This document shows positions 5,300 through 14,081 of a stretch of DNA of 27,136 nucleotides, piece by piece; the first letter of the stretch is position 1, and each line of letters starts with the position of its first letter. This stretch comes from Oscillospiraceae bacterium (GTDB lineage Bacteria > Bacillota > Clostridia > Saccharofermentanales > Saccharofermentanaceae): contig CADCQX010000150.1 in assembly GCA_902803695.1 (NCBI GenBank), positions 1 to 27,136 on the forward strand, in the 5' to 3' direction. Made by a program: the position numbers and the translations under genes. The notes beneath the pieces were generated by a model. It had not been told where the DNA came from. It did no database searches and saw only the letters and a list, made by a program, of their open reading frames with translations.

Positions 5300-8083
5300 T
5301 CACCCCTCATGTATGCCTTTCCCCTCATCTTCCCAGTTGGAAGTGTCGAAGATGTTGCCGTTTGATACTCCGAACCACACGCCTTCCGAGAACTGGTTGC
5401 CGTTGTTGGTCGTCGGCCTCCAGTCGATCGTGTACATTACGTGGAGCTCGTCGTCGTATTTTTCATCGTTTGTGACCGGTACGCCTGTTGCAGGGTTGAC
5501 CGGGTTGTCGATAACGTTTTCGAAGGCCAGAGAAGGCGTATCGGCATTGGTCATGAAGGTGTCGTCCGTCACGACTTCGCCGGTGCTGCCGAAGTCCTTG
5601 ACCATCAGGAAAGCGTTGAATGCGATAACGTTTTCGAATTGGAAATAGTATTCATCAGCATAAGTATTTCCGAAGATGAGGTCATCGAAATGATCCATGA
5701 AGAATCCGTGGTCGGATACCAGGATGATCTTCGTGTTGTCGTAGACACCCTCGCTCCTCAGGTAGTCAAACCAGTTGCCCAGCTGGATCAGGGCAGCCAT
5801 GTTGCTCTGGTAGGATGCGTAGGCGTTAATCGTATCCATCTTCATCGTTCTTCCGTCGACGGTAAACCTGTCCTTATTGGCCTCATCATATTCGGTGTTG
5901 TCGACCTTCATGGAAGGCTCGTATTCCGGCTCCTGGAGCATGGCGACCTCGTGCGGAGTGCTGTTGTTCATCATGATGAACGTACCCGTATCCTTATCCT
6001 CGGCCGTCGTGATGTCAGGCATTTCCTTGAGGAACTGGTAGCAGTCCAGGAACTTCTCGCTCATGCCGTATGCCTGAGACTCGCTGAACCACAGCTGATC
6101 GATGTTGAGGAAATAAGACAGATAGTCAGGATCATGGTAACTTCCGTTGTCATAGAAAGTCGTCTGAAGGATTACCGGCATCGATCTCGTAAAACCGTAA
6201 TAGAAGAAATCGCGCTCCCAGATCGTATAGTAGCAGTCCCTGCTCTCAGGGGTGCTGCTGTACTGCCCGTTCTCAGTAACGTATGCATTGATATCCGGAT
6301 GATCGTCGTAGATGGAAATGTCCGGGATGACATGGTAGCCCGCATATGGCGGATTGCATACCGTTACATCATATCCGGCATCATCGAAAACGACCGGCAT
6401 CAACCTCAAAGCCTCGTTCTGTTTTTCTTCCAAAGACAGATCGCTTCTGGAGTTCATGTGAAGCGGCTGATACTCATATCCTCCGAAAAGACCCGGCGTT
6501 CCGATATTGGTCGTGGCACCGAATGACAAGGTGTTCGGATAGTAAGTAAATCCGTCAAACTTTTTCGCGAGGTCAGGGTTTTCCTGGAAGATATAAGGAA
6601 CATAGCAGCTCATGGCTCTGTCGATCATGATGACGACTACGTTTTCTTTGTTCTTGCTCAAGGCAAAAGCCGGCTTCTTCATTGACTGTTTTACATCAGG
6701 AAGAGCACGGGAGACTCTCGAGGAATTGTAGATACCGATACCTGCAGTTCCCAGGAAAAGGATCATCATGGAATATGGCAACACCTTCGGGAATTTCTTC
6801 CAGATGAAGACTAAAACAACGATCATAAAGATGACCGCTATGGTGTTGATCAGTATCTCCTGTGCAGGGAAATACATTCCGTCGTCAAAGACGAGATTCT
6901 TCTGAAGGAACGGCAGCTGCTTTCCGAAGAAAAGATAGTTGACCGCTGAACCGACGGACAGGATGCACATCGCGATGGAGAAATATTTTCTTGCCTTCAA
7001 AGACGAGAGGTAATAGAAAAGTCCGCACCACACAACAAACACACCGAGTGCTATCAATGTTGATACTACAAGATATCTCAGAGGTGAGTGGAAATCGGAT
7101 ACAAAAACGAACTCGGCAGGAGAAGAAGAGATTACCGCCGACGGAATGAGAAAGCCTGTCATGGATGACATGAAAAGCCCGGAGAAGACAAAGATCTTCG
7201 TGTAGGTCTTGCCCTCTTCTTTTGTAACCTCTTTCGGCTTGATGAATTTCTTAAGATCAATATGTCCGAGAAGTATCGGGAACAGGAAGATAACTCCAAC
7301 CAAGAAACCCCAGATCTTTTTATCCGGATCGGGAATGATAAGAAGAGCAAAGATAAACGAACTTATGCTCAAAGCAGCGAAGATGATATCCAGTATGATC
7401 TTCTTATTCTCCGTTTTGTAGACGATGTTCTTAACAAGTGAGAACGTGTTATTGAGTGTCCAGTAGAAGACCAGTCCCGACGGCGACCTGTAAAGGATCA
7501 CCAGGAACAGCAGAGCCATTCCGTAGAGCTGTATCTTCTCTCTTAGAGATGAATCTTTCTTGGTGTATATGGAACTGGAGATTATGTTTATGATCGTCAT
7601 CAATATCGGAAGGACATTTACCGCGAAGCCCCCGATAGTGAACATCTGGTCCGGCTTTCCGAGATCTTTCAGGATGCCGAAGGATGTTCCGTGCAGACCG
7701 CTGTAATTAGACAGAAAACGGTAAGCTGCCATGAAGAACGGGATCTGCAAAAGAAGTGAGAAGGAACTCCTGACAGTATAGATCGGAGAGTAATGATTCT
7801 GTCGATAATAGGTCTGAAGGATCATGAACCTCTTATCGCCCTTGAATGTCTTCTTGATGTGTTCTATTCCGGGAGCCAGTCTCTGCTCGCGCTCATGCTC
7901 TTCCTTCTGGATAACGGCGGCGCGGTTATAAAACGGAAGGAGAAGGAAGTTCATGATAAGGCTCAGCGGGATTATCGACAGTCCGACGTTACCCAGGATC
8001 GAATAAGCGAAGCTGAATATCGTCTCAAACAACAATTCCAACGGAGTTATCAATAACTGATATAACAAATGCCAGAAAGACAT
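5300..8083 (-). CDS. YidC/Oxa1-like membrane domain fused to an extracellular sulfatase/phosphoglycerol-transferase-superfamily domain
   Basis: 927 residues from the ATG at 8083 (MSFWHLLYQLLITPLELLFE). Residues 1-225 resemble the five-TM core of YidC/Oxa1 insertases (LLLPFYNRAAVIQ, the helical-hairpin loop EREQRLAPGIEHIKK, LLLQIPFFMAAYRFL, PSGLVFYWTLNNTFSLVKN). Several more helices follow to about 455. A long extracytoplasmic domain then has alkaline-phosphatase-superfamily signatures: VVVIMIDRAMS (metal Asp 488), GATTNIGTP (candidate nucleophile Thr 524/525), NNSTPHE (His 711) and ILVSDHGFFMD (Asp791-His792). LtaS and related enzymes of this superfamily transfer phosphoglycerol-type groups. 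The conserved groove Arg of YidC appears to be Asn45 here, so insertase activity is doubtful. The start is uncertain: an in-frame TTG at 8128 extends the protein by 15 residues. Confidence 0.86.
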   Translation of the reverse strand: MSFWHLLYQLLITPLELLFETIFSFAYSILGNVGLSIIPLSLIMNFLLLPFYNRAAVIQKEEHEREQRLAPGIEHIKKTFKGDKRFMILQTYYRQNHYSPIYTVRSSFSLLLQIPFFMAAYRFLSNYSGLHGTSFGILKDLGKPDQMFTIGGFAVNVLPILMTIINIISSSIYTKKDSSLREKIQLYGMALLFLVILYRSPSGLVFYWTLNNTFSLVKNIVYKTENKKIILDIIFAALSISSFIFALLIIPDPDKKIWGFLVGVIFLFPILLGHIDLKKFIKPKEVTKEEGKTYTKIFVFSGLFMSSMTGFLIPSAVISSSPAEFVFVSDFHSPLRYLVVSTLIALGVFVVWCGLFYYLSSLKARKYFSIAMCILSVGSAVNYLFFGKQLPFLQKNLVFDDGMYFPAQEILINTIAVIFMIVVLVFIWKKFPKVLPYSMMILFLGTAGIGIYNSSRVSRALPDVKQSMKKPAFALSKNKENVVVIMIDRAMSCYVPYIFQENPDLAKKFDGFTYYPNTLSFGATTNIGTPGLFGGYEYQPLHMNSRSDLSLEEKQNEALRLMPVVFDDAGYDVTVCNPPYAGYHVIPDISIYDDHPDINAYVTENGQYSSTPESRDCYYTIWERDFFYYGFTRSMPVILQTTFYDNGSYHDPDYLSYFLNIDQLWFSESQAYGMSEKFLDCYQFLKEMPDITTAEDKDTGTFIMMNNSTPHEVAMLQEPEYEPSMKVDNTEYDEANKDRFTVDGRTMKMDTINAYASYQSNMAALIQLGNWFDYLRSEGVYDNTKIILVSDHGFFMDHFDDLIFGNTYADEYYFQFENVIAFNAFLMVKDFGSTGEVVTDDTFMTNADTPSLAFENVIDNPVNPATGVPVTNDEKYDDELHVMYTIDWRPTTNNGNQFSEGVWFGVSNGNIFDTSNWEDEGKGIHEG

Positions 8084-8140
8084 AACACCAAATGAACATG
8101 CGGGATTTCCGCACTGCTCCCTCTCCAAAATTCAAGGATA

Positions 8141-8146
8141 ATAATA
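8141..8146 (-). promoter_or_regulatory. Candidate extended -10 for the YidC/sulfatase gene
   Basis: On the minus strand TGATATTAT has the TGnTAxxAT form. It lies about 60 bases upstream of the ATG at 8083 and next to the inverted repeat at 8153-8178, which would cover the -35 area. An internal promoter is plausible, but the gene may also be read from the promoter at 10841. Confidence 0.4.
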
Positions 8147-8152
8147 TCACCA

Positions 8153-8178
8153 TTCCTTTATTATTACAAATAAAGGAA
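8153..8178. promoter_or_regulatory. Perfect 10-bp inverted repeat between the fusion genes
   Basis: TTCCTTTATT (8153-8162), six-base loop, AATAAAGGAA (8169-8178). No U-tract follows on either strand, so it is not a normal terminator. Its place between the stop at 8211 and a TGATATTAT box suggests an operator or an RNA-processing hairpin. The flanking octamer GGAACAGG also flanks the palindrome at 10866-10885. Confidence 0.5.
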
Positions 8179-8210
8179 CAGGTGTCGGATCGGGTTACGT
8201 ACCCCTGAGA

Positions 8211-10781
8211 TCACAGAGTCTTTCGGCGGACTATCCAGTACCAGCTGGTGGTGTCTTTTCTGTTCTTGTGCTCAGTCTTCCAGGTCTCGCCTTCCTCGAC
8301 AACTTCAAAGCTGTCCGAAGGGAATACCTCAGAAATGGCGGCATTATATTCCGACAATGATCTGTAGATCGCACTGTAGGAATGAGACAGTTCGTTCGAA
8401 TAGAAATCCTTAAGCGTCAAGCGCTCATCGTAGCCGACGGATTCCTTTATGTAGACCACGCCGTTTTCCTTAAGAAGGTCTGCCGCGGTCTTCATACAGG
8501 AGATAAGATCCTCGTCGTTCAGATACATAAGGACTCCGTTAATGAGAATCGCATTATATTTTTCGGTCTCTCCCGAAGACTCGAGGATCGAACTTAATTC
8601 CTGGAACGAGCCGGAGAGAAGTCGGCACTTGTCTGAAGGGAGATTCTCCTTCGCGATCTCGAGAAAATCCTTGCTGTAGTCCACGCCCACATAACGTCCG
8701 TCCGAGATGACCTTTACGACCGCATCACCCCAGCGGCCGACACCGCAGCCGATATCGAGGACGCGGCTGTCAGACCGGAGATCCAGTAGAGGCAGCATCT
8801 TTTTCTTCTCGTACGCATCCCTCTCCAGTGCCAGATCCGGGTTGGAATCCTGGTAGATTACATAGTTATATCTGTGAGGAAGTTTTTTTGATGTCCTTTC
8901 CTCGAAAAAGCTGTGAACCGTCTCATCATCGATATGAACTGATTTTCCTGAGATCCTCTCGTCAGCAGAGTTCTTTGTAAGTACCCTCTTCATGGCGGAT
9001 ATCAGTTTGTTGTTACTGTCGGGATCTCTAAGCGAGATACGGATGAGATTTCCGTCTATTACTTCGGAAGGAACGACCTTCACGAGGATATCAAATCTGT
9101 CCGTCAGTTCCGAAGCGAGATCCATGGCGGACATGACATCCTGATCTATGCTGCAAAGAAGGTTTGCGGTCCTTGTCGGGAAGACTTTGATGCCGGAGAT
9201 CTTATTAAGTTCACCGATGACGCGAGCTGCTTCTTCCCTGACCATCTGTGTTGATGCAATGAATGCTTTTTTGTGTTTTTCTTCGATCTGAAGATAGAAC
9301 TCGGCGACGGAGTTGATATTCCATATCGAGATGTCTTTTCGGAGAGCATTGATAAAATCAGTGTTGGCCGATACGGCACATCCGACACGAAGACCGGAGA
9401 CACCGTGAACGGATGAGATGTTCTTAAGACAGATGACTCCGTCGTAGGATTCGAAAAGACCGCTTCCGATAACCGACTCGTCGTAAGGGACCGCATACTC
9501 GATATCCGTCTCGTCGATTATTGTAACAATGTTATTTTTGCTGCACCAATCAACCAGCTTCGTGATCTCGCCGATCGGCATCAGAGCGCCCGTGTAAGCG
9601 TTCGGGTTAACGAGGATGAGAGTCTTGATCCCGCTTTGTGCGTAGTGGCTTATGATATCGTCGGAAGTGACATTGAACATGTCGGAGGATCTGAAAAGAT
9701 CGACTGAGCGGTTCTGAAGTCTGTGGAGATATTCGAGGTTCGGAGGTGCTACCATTCCGACAGGCTCGGATACTTTTTCCAGAAGCTGTCCGAAGAGTTC
9801 CTCGATACCGTTTGAGACTACGACCTGGGATTCCTTGATGCTGAGATTTTTCGCGACAAGGAGAGAGTTGATCTGATTTTTCGAAGGGTAAGAGAACATG
9901 ACCTTCGTAAGGTTGGCTTTGATCTCGTCCGTCATACGGGATGTCGGGAAGAACGGGTTGTTGGCGTATGTGAAATCCATAAGCGACGGATAGCGCCAGT
10001 AGCCTCCGAATCGGCCCTGAATGTCGCGGAACTTTTCCGTCTTGGTGTTGTTGAACATGGATGACGCGATATCGAGATCCTGAACGTCGTCGATCTCGTA
10101 CCACTTCTGGCCGGAAAGCCTCAGCGCCTTGATCTCAGGATGGTCGAGCATCGTGATGACACGAAGGACCTGCTCGTAGTATTCGTTGTTGCCGAGGGCC
10201 TTGGAATATGCCTCCAGGAACGGGACATAGAGCTTCTCGGAAAAGACGCGGCTGAACTTGTAGATGTTTACAGTCTTATAGTACTTGTCGCACTCGGAAT
10301 ATTTAAACTTGGTGGAAGGCACAAATCTGGTGATCTCGTCGTCGCTGTTGATCACAACACAGGTTCCGTCCATCCAGCTCTCGTATTTGTCCACCAGGGC
10401 AACCGTATCCCTCTTGTCGGAGATAAGGATGTCCAGCACTTTGTCCTCGAAGATCAGATCGGATTCGAGAAGGAGCGTGTCGTCATTAAGGAGATGGTCC
10501 TTGGCGAGGTAGAGCGAATAGATGTTATTCGTGGTGTCGTAGACCGGGTTTGAAACATAGGTGATCTTTGTCCTGATGTCCAGGGTCGAGATGTAATCCC
10601 GAAGGTCATCTCCGCGGTATCCTATGACTATGACGATCTGTTCCAGCGACAGATCATCCAACTGCCTCAGCATCCTCTCGATCAAAGTCACACCGTTGAC
10701 CTTGACCATGCATTTTGTATTATCCCTTGTGAGATCCTTAAGTCTCTTGCCCATTCCGGCAGCCAAAATAACAGCTTGCAT
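8211..10781 (-). CDS. Triple fusion: LicC-like nucleotidyltransferase, PLP aminotransferase fold, SAM methyltransferase
   Basis: 856 residues from the ATG at 10781 (MQAVILAAGMGKRLKDLT), with GGAGG six bases upstream; the open frame before it has no better start. Residues 1-235 are a sugar/phosphocholine-type nucleotidyltransferase (AGMGKRL nucleotide loop, KCMVKVNG, DLIFED). Residues about 250-595 have a HisC/CobD-type aminotransferase fold (NPNAYTGAL, IDETDIEYA, SGLRVG). The position of the PLP lysine, S-K-x-x-G in relatives, reads S-S-V-H-G (Ser457), so normal transamination is in doubt. Residues about 620-856 are a class I methyltransferase with VLDIGCGVGRWGD. Relatives of the first domain make CDP-choline-like donors. 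Together with its neighbours it may make and methylate a CDP-amino-alcohol for a surface glycan, which is inference. Confidence 0.85.
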   Translation of the reverse strand: MQAVILAAGMGKRLKDLTRDNTKCMVKVNGVTLIERMLRQLDDLSLEQIVIVIGYRGDDLRDYISTLDIRTKITYVSNPVYDTTNNIYSLYLAKDHLLNDDTLLLESDLIFEDKVLDILISDKRDTVALVDKYESWMDGTCVVINSDDEITRFVPSTKFKYSECDKYYKTVNIYKFSRVFSEKLYVPFLEAYSKALGNNEYYEQVLRVITMLDHPEIKALRLSGQKWYEIDDVQDLDIASSMFNNTKTEKFRDIQGRFGGYWRYPSLMDFTYANNPFFPTSRMTDEIKANLTKVMFSYPSKNQINSLLVAKNLSIKESQVVVSNGIEELFGQLLEKVSEPVGMVAPPNLEYLHRLQNRSVDLFRSSDMFNVTSDDIISHYAQSGIKTLILVNPNAYTGALMPIGEITKLVDWCSKNNIVTIIDETDIEYAVPYDESVIGSGLFESYDGVICLKNISSVHGVSGLRVGCAVSANTDFINALRKDISIWNINSVAEFYLQIEEKHKKAFIASTQMVREEAARVIGELNKISGIKVFPTRTANLLCSIDQDVMSAMDLASELTDRFDILVKVVPSEVIDGNLIRISLRDPDSNNKLISAMKRVLTKNSADERISGKSVHIDDETVHSFFEERTSKKLPHRYNYVIYQDSNPDLALERDAYEKKKMLPLLDLRSDSRVLDIGCGVGRWGDAVVKVISDGRYVGVDYSKDFLEIAKENLPSDKCRLLSGSFQELSSILESSGETEKYNAILINGVLMYLNDEDLISCMKTAADLLKENGVVYIKESVGYDERLTLKDFYSNELSHSYSAIYRSLSEYNAAISEVFPSDSFEVVEEGETWKTEHKNRKDTTSWYWIVRRKTL

Positions 10782-10840
10782 ACCTGTCCTCCCCGAACCC
10801 CTCCGGCAAAGAGAAGTCCGTGTCAAAAAATGTCAAATAT

Positions 10841-10846
10841 ATTATA
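10841..10846 (-). promoter_or_regulatory. Extended -10 promoter of the triple-fusion gene
   Basis: TGTTATAAT on the minus strand gives a perfect TGn plus TATAAT, about 60 bases upstream of the ATG at 10781. No good -35 is visible at 17 bases, as is usual for extended -10 promoters. A 20-bp palindrome lies just upstream. Confidence 0.6.
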
Positions 10847-10865
10847 ACACGCGGAAGGTATCTTT

Positions 10866-10885
10866 TATTGTTTTCGAAAACAATA
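10866..10885. promoter_or_regulatory. 20-bp perfect palindrome, candidate operator
   Basis: TATTGTTTTCGAAAACAATA is a perfect palindrome with a central CG, the look of LacI/GalR-type operators. It sits upstream of the TGTTATAAT box, over the -35 area, and 10 bases after the stop of the binding-protein gene at 10895. It could also form a hairpin at the end of that operon, but no U-tract follows. A shorter TTTTCGAAAA occurs at 16770-16779. Confidence 0.55.
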
Positions 10886-10894
10886 GGAACAGGC

Positions 10895-11932
10895 TCAGGT
10901 AACCGGAGTTATGGAATAGCTCTTGCCCTCGACCTCAATGCTCGTAATGCCCGATACGGAACTGAACAGAGTCTCCGATACGTAGTTGAACTTGTCAGGC
11001 GTCTCGCCTGCCTCTATGGCCTCGATGAGGGCCTGGACACGCGGACCGTGCAAAGGATTACACTCGGCGATGCAGGAGATCTTTCCGATCTTGGCGTACT
11101 CGAGAGCCTTGATGTTGATGCCGTCAAAAGACACGACCATGATCTCGCCGTTTTTGATGTCGGATCCCACCGTCTTGCCGGCGGCTTCAATGGCGTCGAT
11201 GGCACCGATTGCCTCATTATCATTCTCGCAGTAGACCACGTTGATGTGGTCGTATTCCTGAAGGAGCTGGGCCATACCTTCGCGGCCTTTTGTCTCAGTA
11301 AAATCTCCACAGACTTCATCGAGCAGATCCCATCCGTAGATGCGGACTGCGTCGCTTAATCCCTTAGACCTTCCGATCTGTGCGGTGGAACCGAGGGAGC
11401 CCTGGATATTTACGATGTGCACGTCTTCCGGAGCCATGCCGATCATGCACGTATAATCGTAGATCCATGTGGCCATCTTCTGACCTTCCAGCTCAAAGTC
11501 GGAACCTACCCAGCACGTGTAGAGATTATCGTTTTCCACATCAACTCTTCTGTCGACGAGGATCACCGGAATTCCGGCTTCTTTTGCTTCTTCGAGGACA
11601 GTGTCCCAGCCGGTCTCTGTAGCAGGTGCCAAAACGATATAATCGACTTCCTGCTGGATGAACATGCGGATCGCAGTTATCTGATTGGACTGCTTCTGCT
11701 GACCGTTCTTGTATATGAGGTTATAGCCGTTTTCCGCGGACAGTGCCGTGAGCATGGATTCAGTGTTGGTGCTTCTCCAGTCTGATTCCGCACCAAGCTG
11801 TGAAAAGCCGACGGTGATCAGCTCTTCTTCTGAAGGATTTACAGTTGTGCTTTCTTCAACGACACTACTCCTGCAGGAGACCAATGTCACCAACAGGAGC
11901 AGTACTGCCGCTACAACGGCTCTAGTTTTCAT
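10895..11932 (-). CDS. ytfQ: Galactofuranose/galactose-type ABC transporter binding lipoprotein (second SBP)
   Basis: 345 residues from the ATG at 11932 (MKTRAVVAAVLLLLVTLVSC), with GAGAGG about nine bases upstream. Lipobox LVSC, so it is tethered outside the membrane. The body is a type I periplasmic-binding fold closely like YtfQ: TVGFSQLGAESDWR, KNGQQKQSNQITAIR, IVLAPATETGWD, VILVDRRV, NIQGSLGSTAQIGRS, GDFTETKGREGMAQ and YCENDNEAIGAI. YtfQ proteins bind galactofuranose and galactopyranose. It is the last gene of the transporter operon, 23 bases after the YjfF-like permease. It resembles E. coli YtfQ more than the first SBP does (the GQQKQxNQI and DFTxxKGxE strings), so the two may differ in ligand. 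Confidence 0.9.
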   Translation of the reverse strand: MKTRAVVAAVLLLLVTLVSCRSSVVEESTTVNPSEEELITVGFSQLGAESDWRSTNTESMLTALSAENGYNLIYKNGQQKQSNQITAIRMFIQQEVDYIVLAPATETGWDTVLEEAKEAGIPVILVDRRVDVENDNLYTCWVGSDFELEGQKMATWIYDYTCMIGMAPEDVHIVNIQGSLGSTAQIGRSKGLSDAVRIYGWDLLDEVCGDFTETKGREGMAQLLQEYDHINVVYCENDNEAIGAIDAIEAAGKTVGSDIKNGEIMVVSFDGINIKALEYAKIGKISCIAECNPLHGPRVQALIEAIEAGETPDKFNYVSETLFSSVSGITSIEVEGKSYSITPVT

Positions 11933-11955
11933 CAAAACGACCTCTCGTTTTTTAC

Positions 11956-13002
11956 TTAAGATTTGAGCGCTCTCTTTCTCTGTTTCATGACGACACTCTG
12001 GATCAAAAGGAAGATGCAAAGCATCGCCGCGATCGTGATACCCGTCCACCATGCCTGATCAAGACCTGCTGATGACACGATGTTCTGAATGGTACTGAGT
12101 GAGAGAACTCCAAACAGTGTACCGATAATATTACCGACACCGCCTGACAACATCGTTCCGCCTATGATGGAAGAAGCAATGGCGTTCATCTCCATGCCCA
12201 TCGCATGGCTTGCCGAACCTGAACCTACGTGAAGGAAGTAAACATATCCGCCGATTCCTGCGAGCGTGCTGCAGATAAGATGCGAGAAGAACTTAGTCCT
12301 CTTTACGTTGATTCCCAACATAAGTGCGCTTTGCTTATTTCCGCCGACAGCATAGAACGATCTGCCGAGTTTTGTATAGCGAAGTACCAAGAACAATATT
12401 ATCACAAGAACGAGAGCCACAACCACACCTATTTCGATGTATGCCGGAACGTAGATCCCCTTCCTGTTATACGATCCCATTCCCGGAACCGTGATCCTCG
12501 TTCCCTTAAGATCGAGGAACGCCTGATTGTTCTCAACGTTGAACGGTTTTGTGTTGATGATGGTCGTCATACCTCTAGCGAAGAACATTCCCGCCAGTGA
12601 TACGATGAACGGCTGGATATCAAGATAAGCTACCAGCACACCCTGAACTATTCCGTAAGCAAGTCCTATCGCGATTGCGATAAGAAGAGATCCGATTATG
12701 CTTCCGTTATGGAAATCGAGATACACGGCGCAGCTCATCGATACGAGTGCGACAACGCCGCCGACCGATATATCTATACCTCCGCTTATCATTACGATAC
12801 TCATTCCGCAGGCGGTGATAATGAGGGCTGCATTGGAGTTAAGGATGTTGAACAACATCTGAGGCTTTGTAAATCCGCCGCCCTGGAAAATGATCGCTCC
12901 GATGTACATCAGGAAGAAGATCGCTACCGTTATGATAAGCAGGAGGTTAGTATCACTCATCCTGCTGAACAGGTTACCTTTAAGAAGTTTTTTCTTGCTC
13001 AT
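11956..13002 (-). CDS. yjfF: Sugar ABC transporter permease, YjfF-like
   Basis: 348 residues and about nine to ten hydrophobic segments. The permease of the ribose/galactofuranose branch is shown by MISGGIDISVGGVVAL, NTKPF and ASSIIGGTMLSGGVGNIIGT, the loop that contacts the ATPase. It forms the channel together with the YtfT-like protein. Its start overlaps the stop of the preceding permease by four bases (ATGA), so translation is coupled. Its length matches the family and all motifs are intact. Confidence 0.92.
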   Translation of the reverse strand: MSKKKLLKGNLFSRMSDTNLLLIITVAIFFLMYIGAIIFQGGGFTKPQMLFNILNSNAALIITACGMSIVMISGGIDISVGGVVALVSMSCAVYLDFHNGSIIGSLLIAIAIGLAYGIVQGVLVAYLDIQPFIVSLAGMFFARGMTTIINTKPFNVENNQAFLDLKGTRITVPGMGSYNRKGIYVPAYIEIGVVVALVLVIILFLVLRYTKLGRSFYAVGGNKQSALMLGINVKRTKFFSHLICSTLAGIGGYVYFLHVGSGSASHAMGMEMNAIASSIIGGTMLSGGVGNIIGTLFGVLSLSTIQNIVSSAGLDQAWWTGITIAAMLCIFLLIQSVVMKQRKRALKS

Positions 13003-14078
13003 TTTGCAGCCTCCTTTCCACTCTTACGGGAAGTAGAGATCTTCGCGAATAAGTTGGAGAAGTATGTTCTTACTGCAGGAGCAGAGAAGATTACCAGAAG
13101 GATAACTACGACTGCTTTGTAAGCAGAAAGAGCATCCGACTGAACGTTGAACTTATAAAGTGTGGTGGTAAGGAACTGGATAACATATGCTCCGAGAATT
13201 GAAGACCACATGTTGAACTTACCGCCTGACAATGCATTTCCTCCGAGAGCAACGGCGAGGATCGCATCCATCTCGATGTCCTTCGCGATGACCGAATAGT
13301 TGATAGTGGAGATTCGGCTTACCTTGATGAGAGCTGCAACTGCAACACAAAGTCCGAGGATAACGAAGGTAAGGAATTTGATGAATGTAGGATTGATACC
13401 GTTAAGTTTTGAAGAACTCTCGTTGATACCAACTGCCTGAGTATAAAGTCCCAGATTGGTGAACTTAAGTACCAGCACGATAACGATGATACATGCAAGT
13501 ACGATGAATACCGTCGTCGGGATCGGGATGCCCGGAATGAATCCGCCGAAGTACTTAAATTTCGGATCAGGAACGATAGGAAGTTCGTTATTGTTGATCC
13601 ATGCTGCGATCGATCGTCCTGCCGTAAAAAGTATCAGCGTCGCGATCATCGGCTGTATCTTAAATATCGATACCAGTGCTCCGTTAAATGCACCGCACAG
13701 CATGCCTACGACACAAGCTACAAGGAATGCGACGATGATAGGTGCCTGGATAGTCTCAGGTCTCGTGTTGGTTCCGCAGAGTACGCGAAGCATTGCTGAA
13801 CCAGCGATAGCGATGGTAGCTCCGACTGAGATATCCTGTCCGCCTGATGCTGCAGTTACGAGTGTCATTCCGATCGCGAGGATCGCGAGCTCTGAACCGT
13901 AGTCCAGGATCGTGATGAGCGAACCGGACAATACCGGATCACCGCTGTTATTTGTTCCGAGAGTCACCTTGAAAAATCCCGGATCGACGATCAGGTTAAC
14001 GACCGCGAGGAGCAGGAGCGCCATTATCGGGATGAACATCTGGTGTCCCGTTATCTTTTTAATCATGCTTTTCCCCAT
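12999..14078 (-). CDS. ytfT: Sugar ABC transporter permease, YtfT-like
   Basis: 359 residues, a polytopic membrane protein with family signatures AASGGQDISVGATIAIAG near residue 75 and AVALGGNALSGGKFNMWSSILG near the C-terminal third. The SGGQDISVG form, with Gln, is typical of YtfT rather than RbsC, which supports a galactofuranose-type system. It lies three bases after the ATPase gene and overlaps the next permease by four. It pairs with the YjfF-like protein as a heterodimeric channel in the cytoplasmic membrane. Confidence 0.92.
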   Translation of the reverse strand: MGKSMIKKITGHQMFIPIMALLLLAVVNLIVDPGFFKVTLGTNNSGDPVLSGSLITILDYGSELAILAIGMTLVTAASGGQDISVGATIAIAGSAMLRVLCGTNTRPETIQAPIIVAFLVACVVGMLCGAFNGALVSIFKIQPMIATLILFTAGRSIAAWINNNELPIVPDPKFKYFGGFIPGIPIPTTVFIVLACIIVIVLVLKFTNLGLYTQAVGINESSSKLNGINPTFIKFLTFVILGLCVAVAALIKVSRISTINYSVIAKDIEMDAILAVALGGNALSGGKFNMWSSILGAYVIQFLTTTLYKFNVQSDALSAYKAVVVILLVIFSAPAVRTYFSNLFAKISTSRKSGKEAAK

Positions 14079-14081
14079 CTG

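Noticed and set aside
4526..5365. 279-codon plus-strand ORF
   Set aside because: It is antisense to the glycerophosphotransferase gene, with no domain or ribosome site.
5441..6526. 361-codon plus-strand ORF
   Set aside because: It is antisense to the YidC/sulfatase gene, has no recognisable domain and no suitable ribosome site.
10820..11359. 179-codon plus-strand ORF
   Set aside because: It is antisense to the YtfQ-like gene and begins in the palindromic promoter region of the opposite strand.
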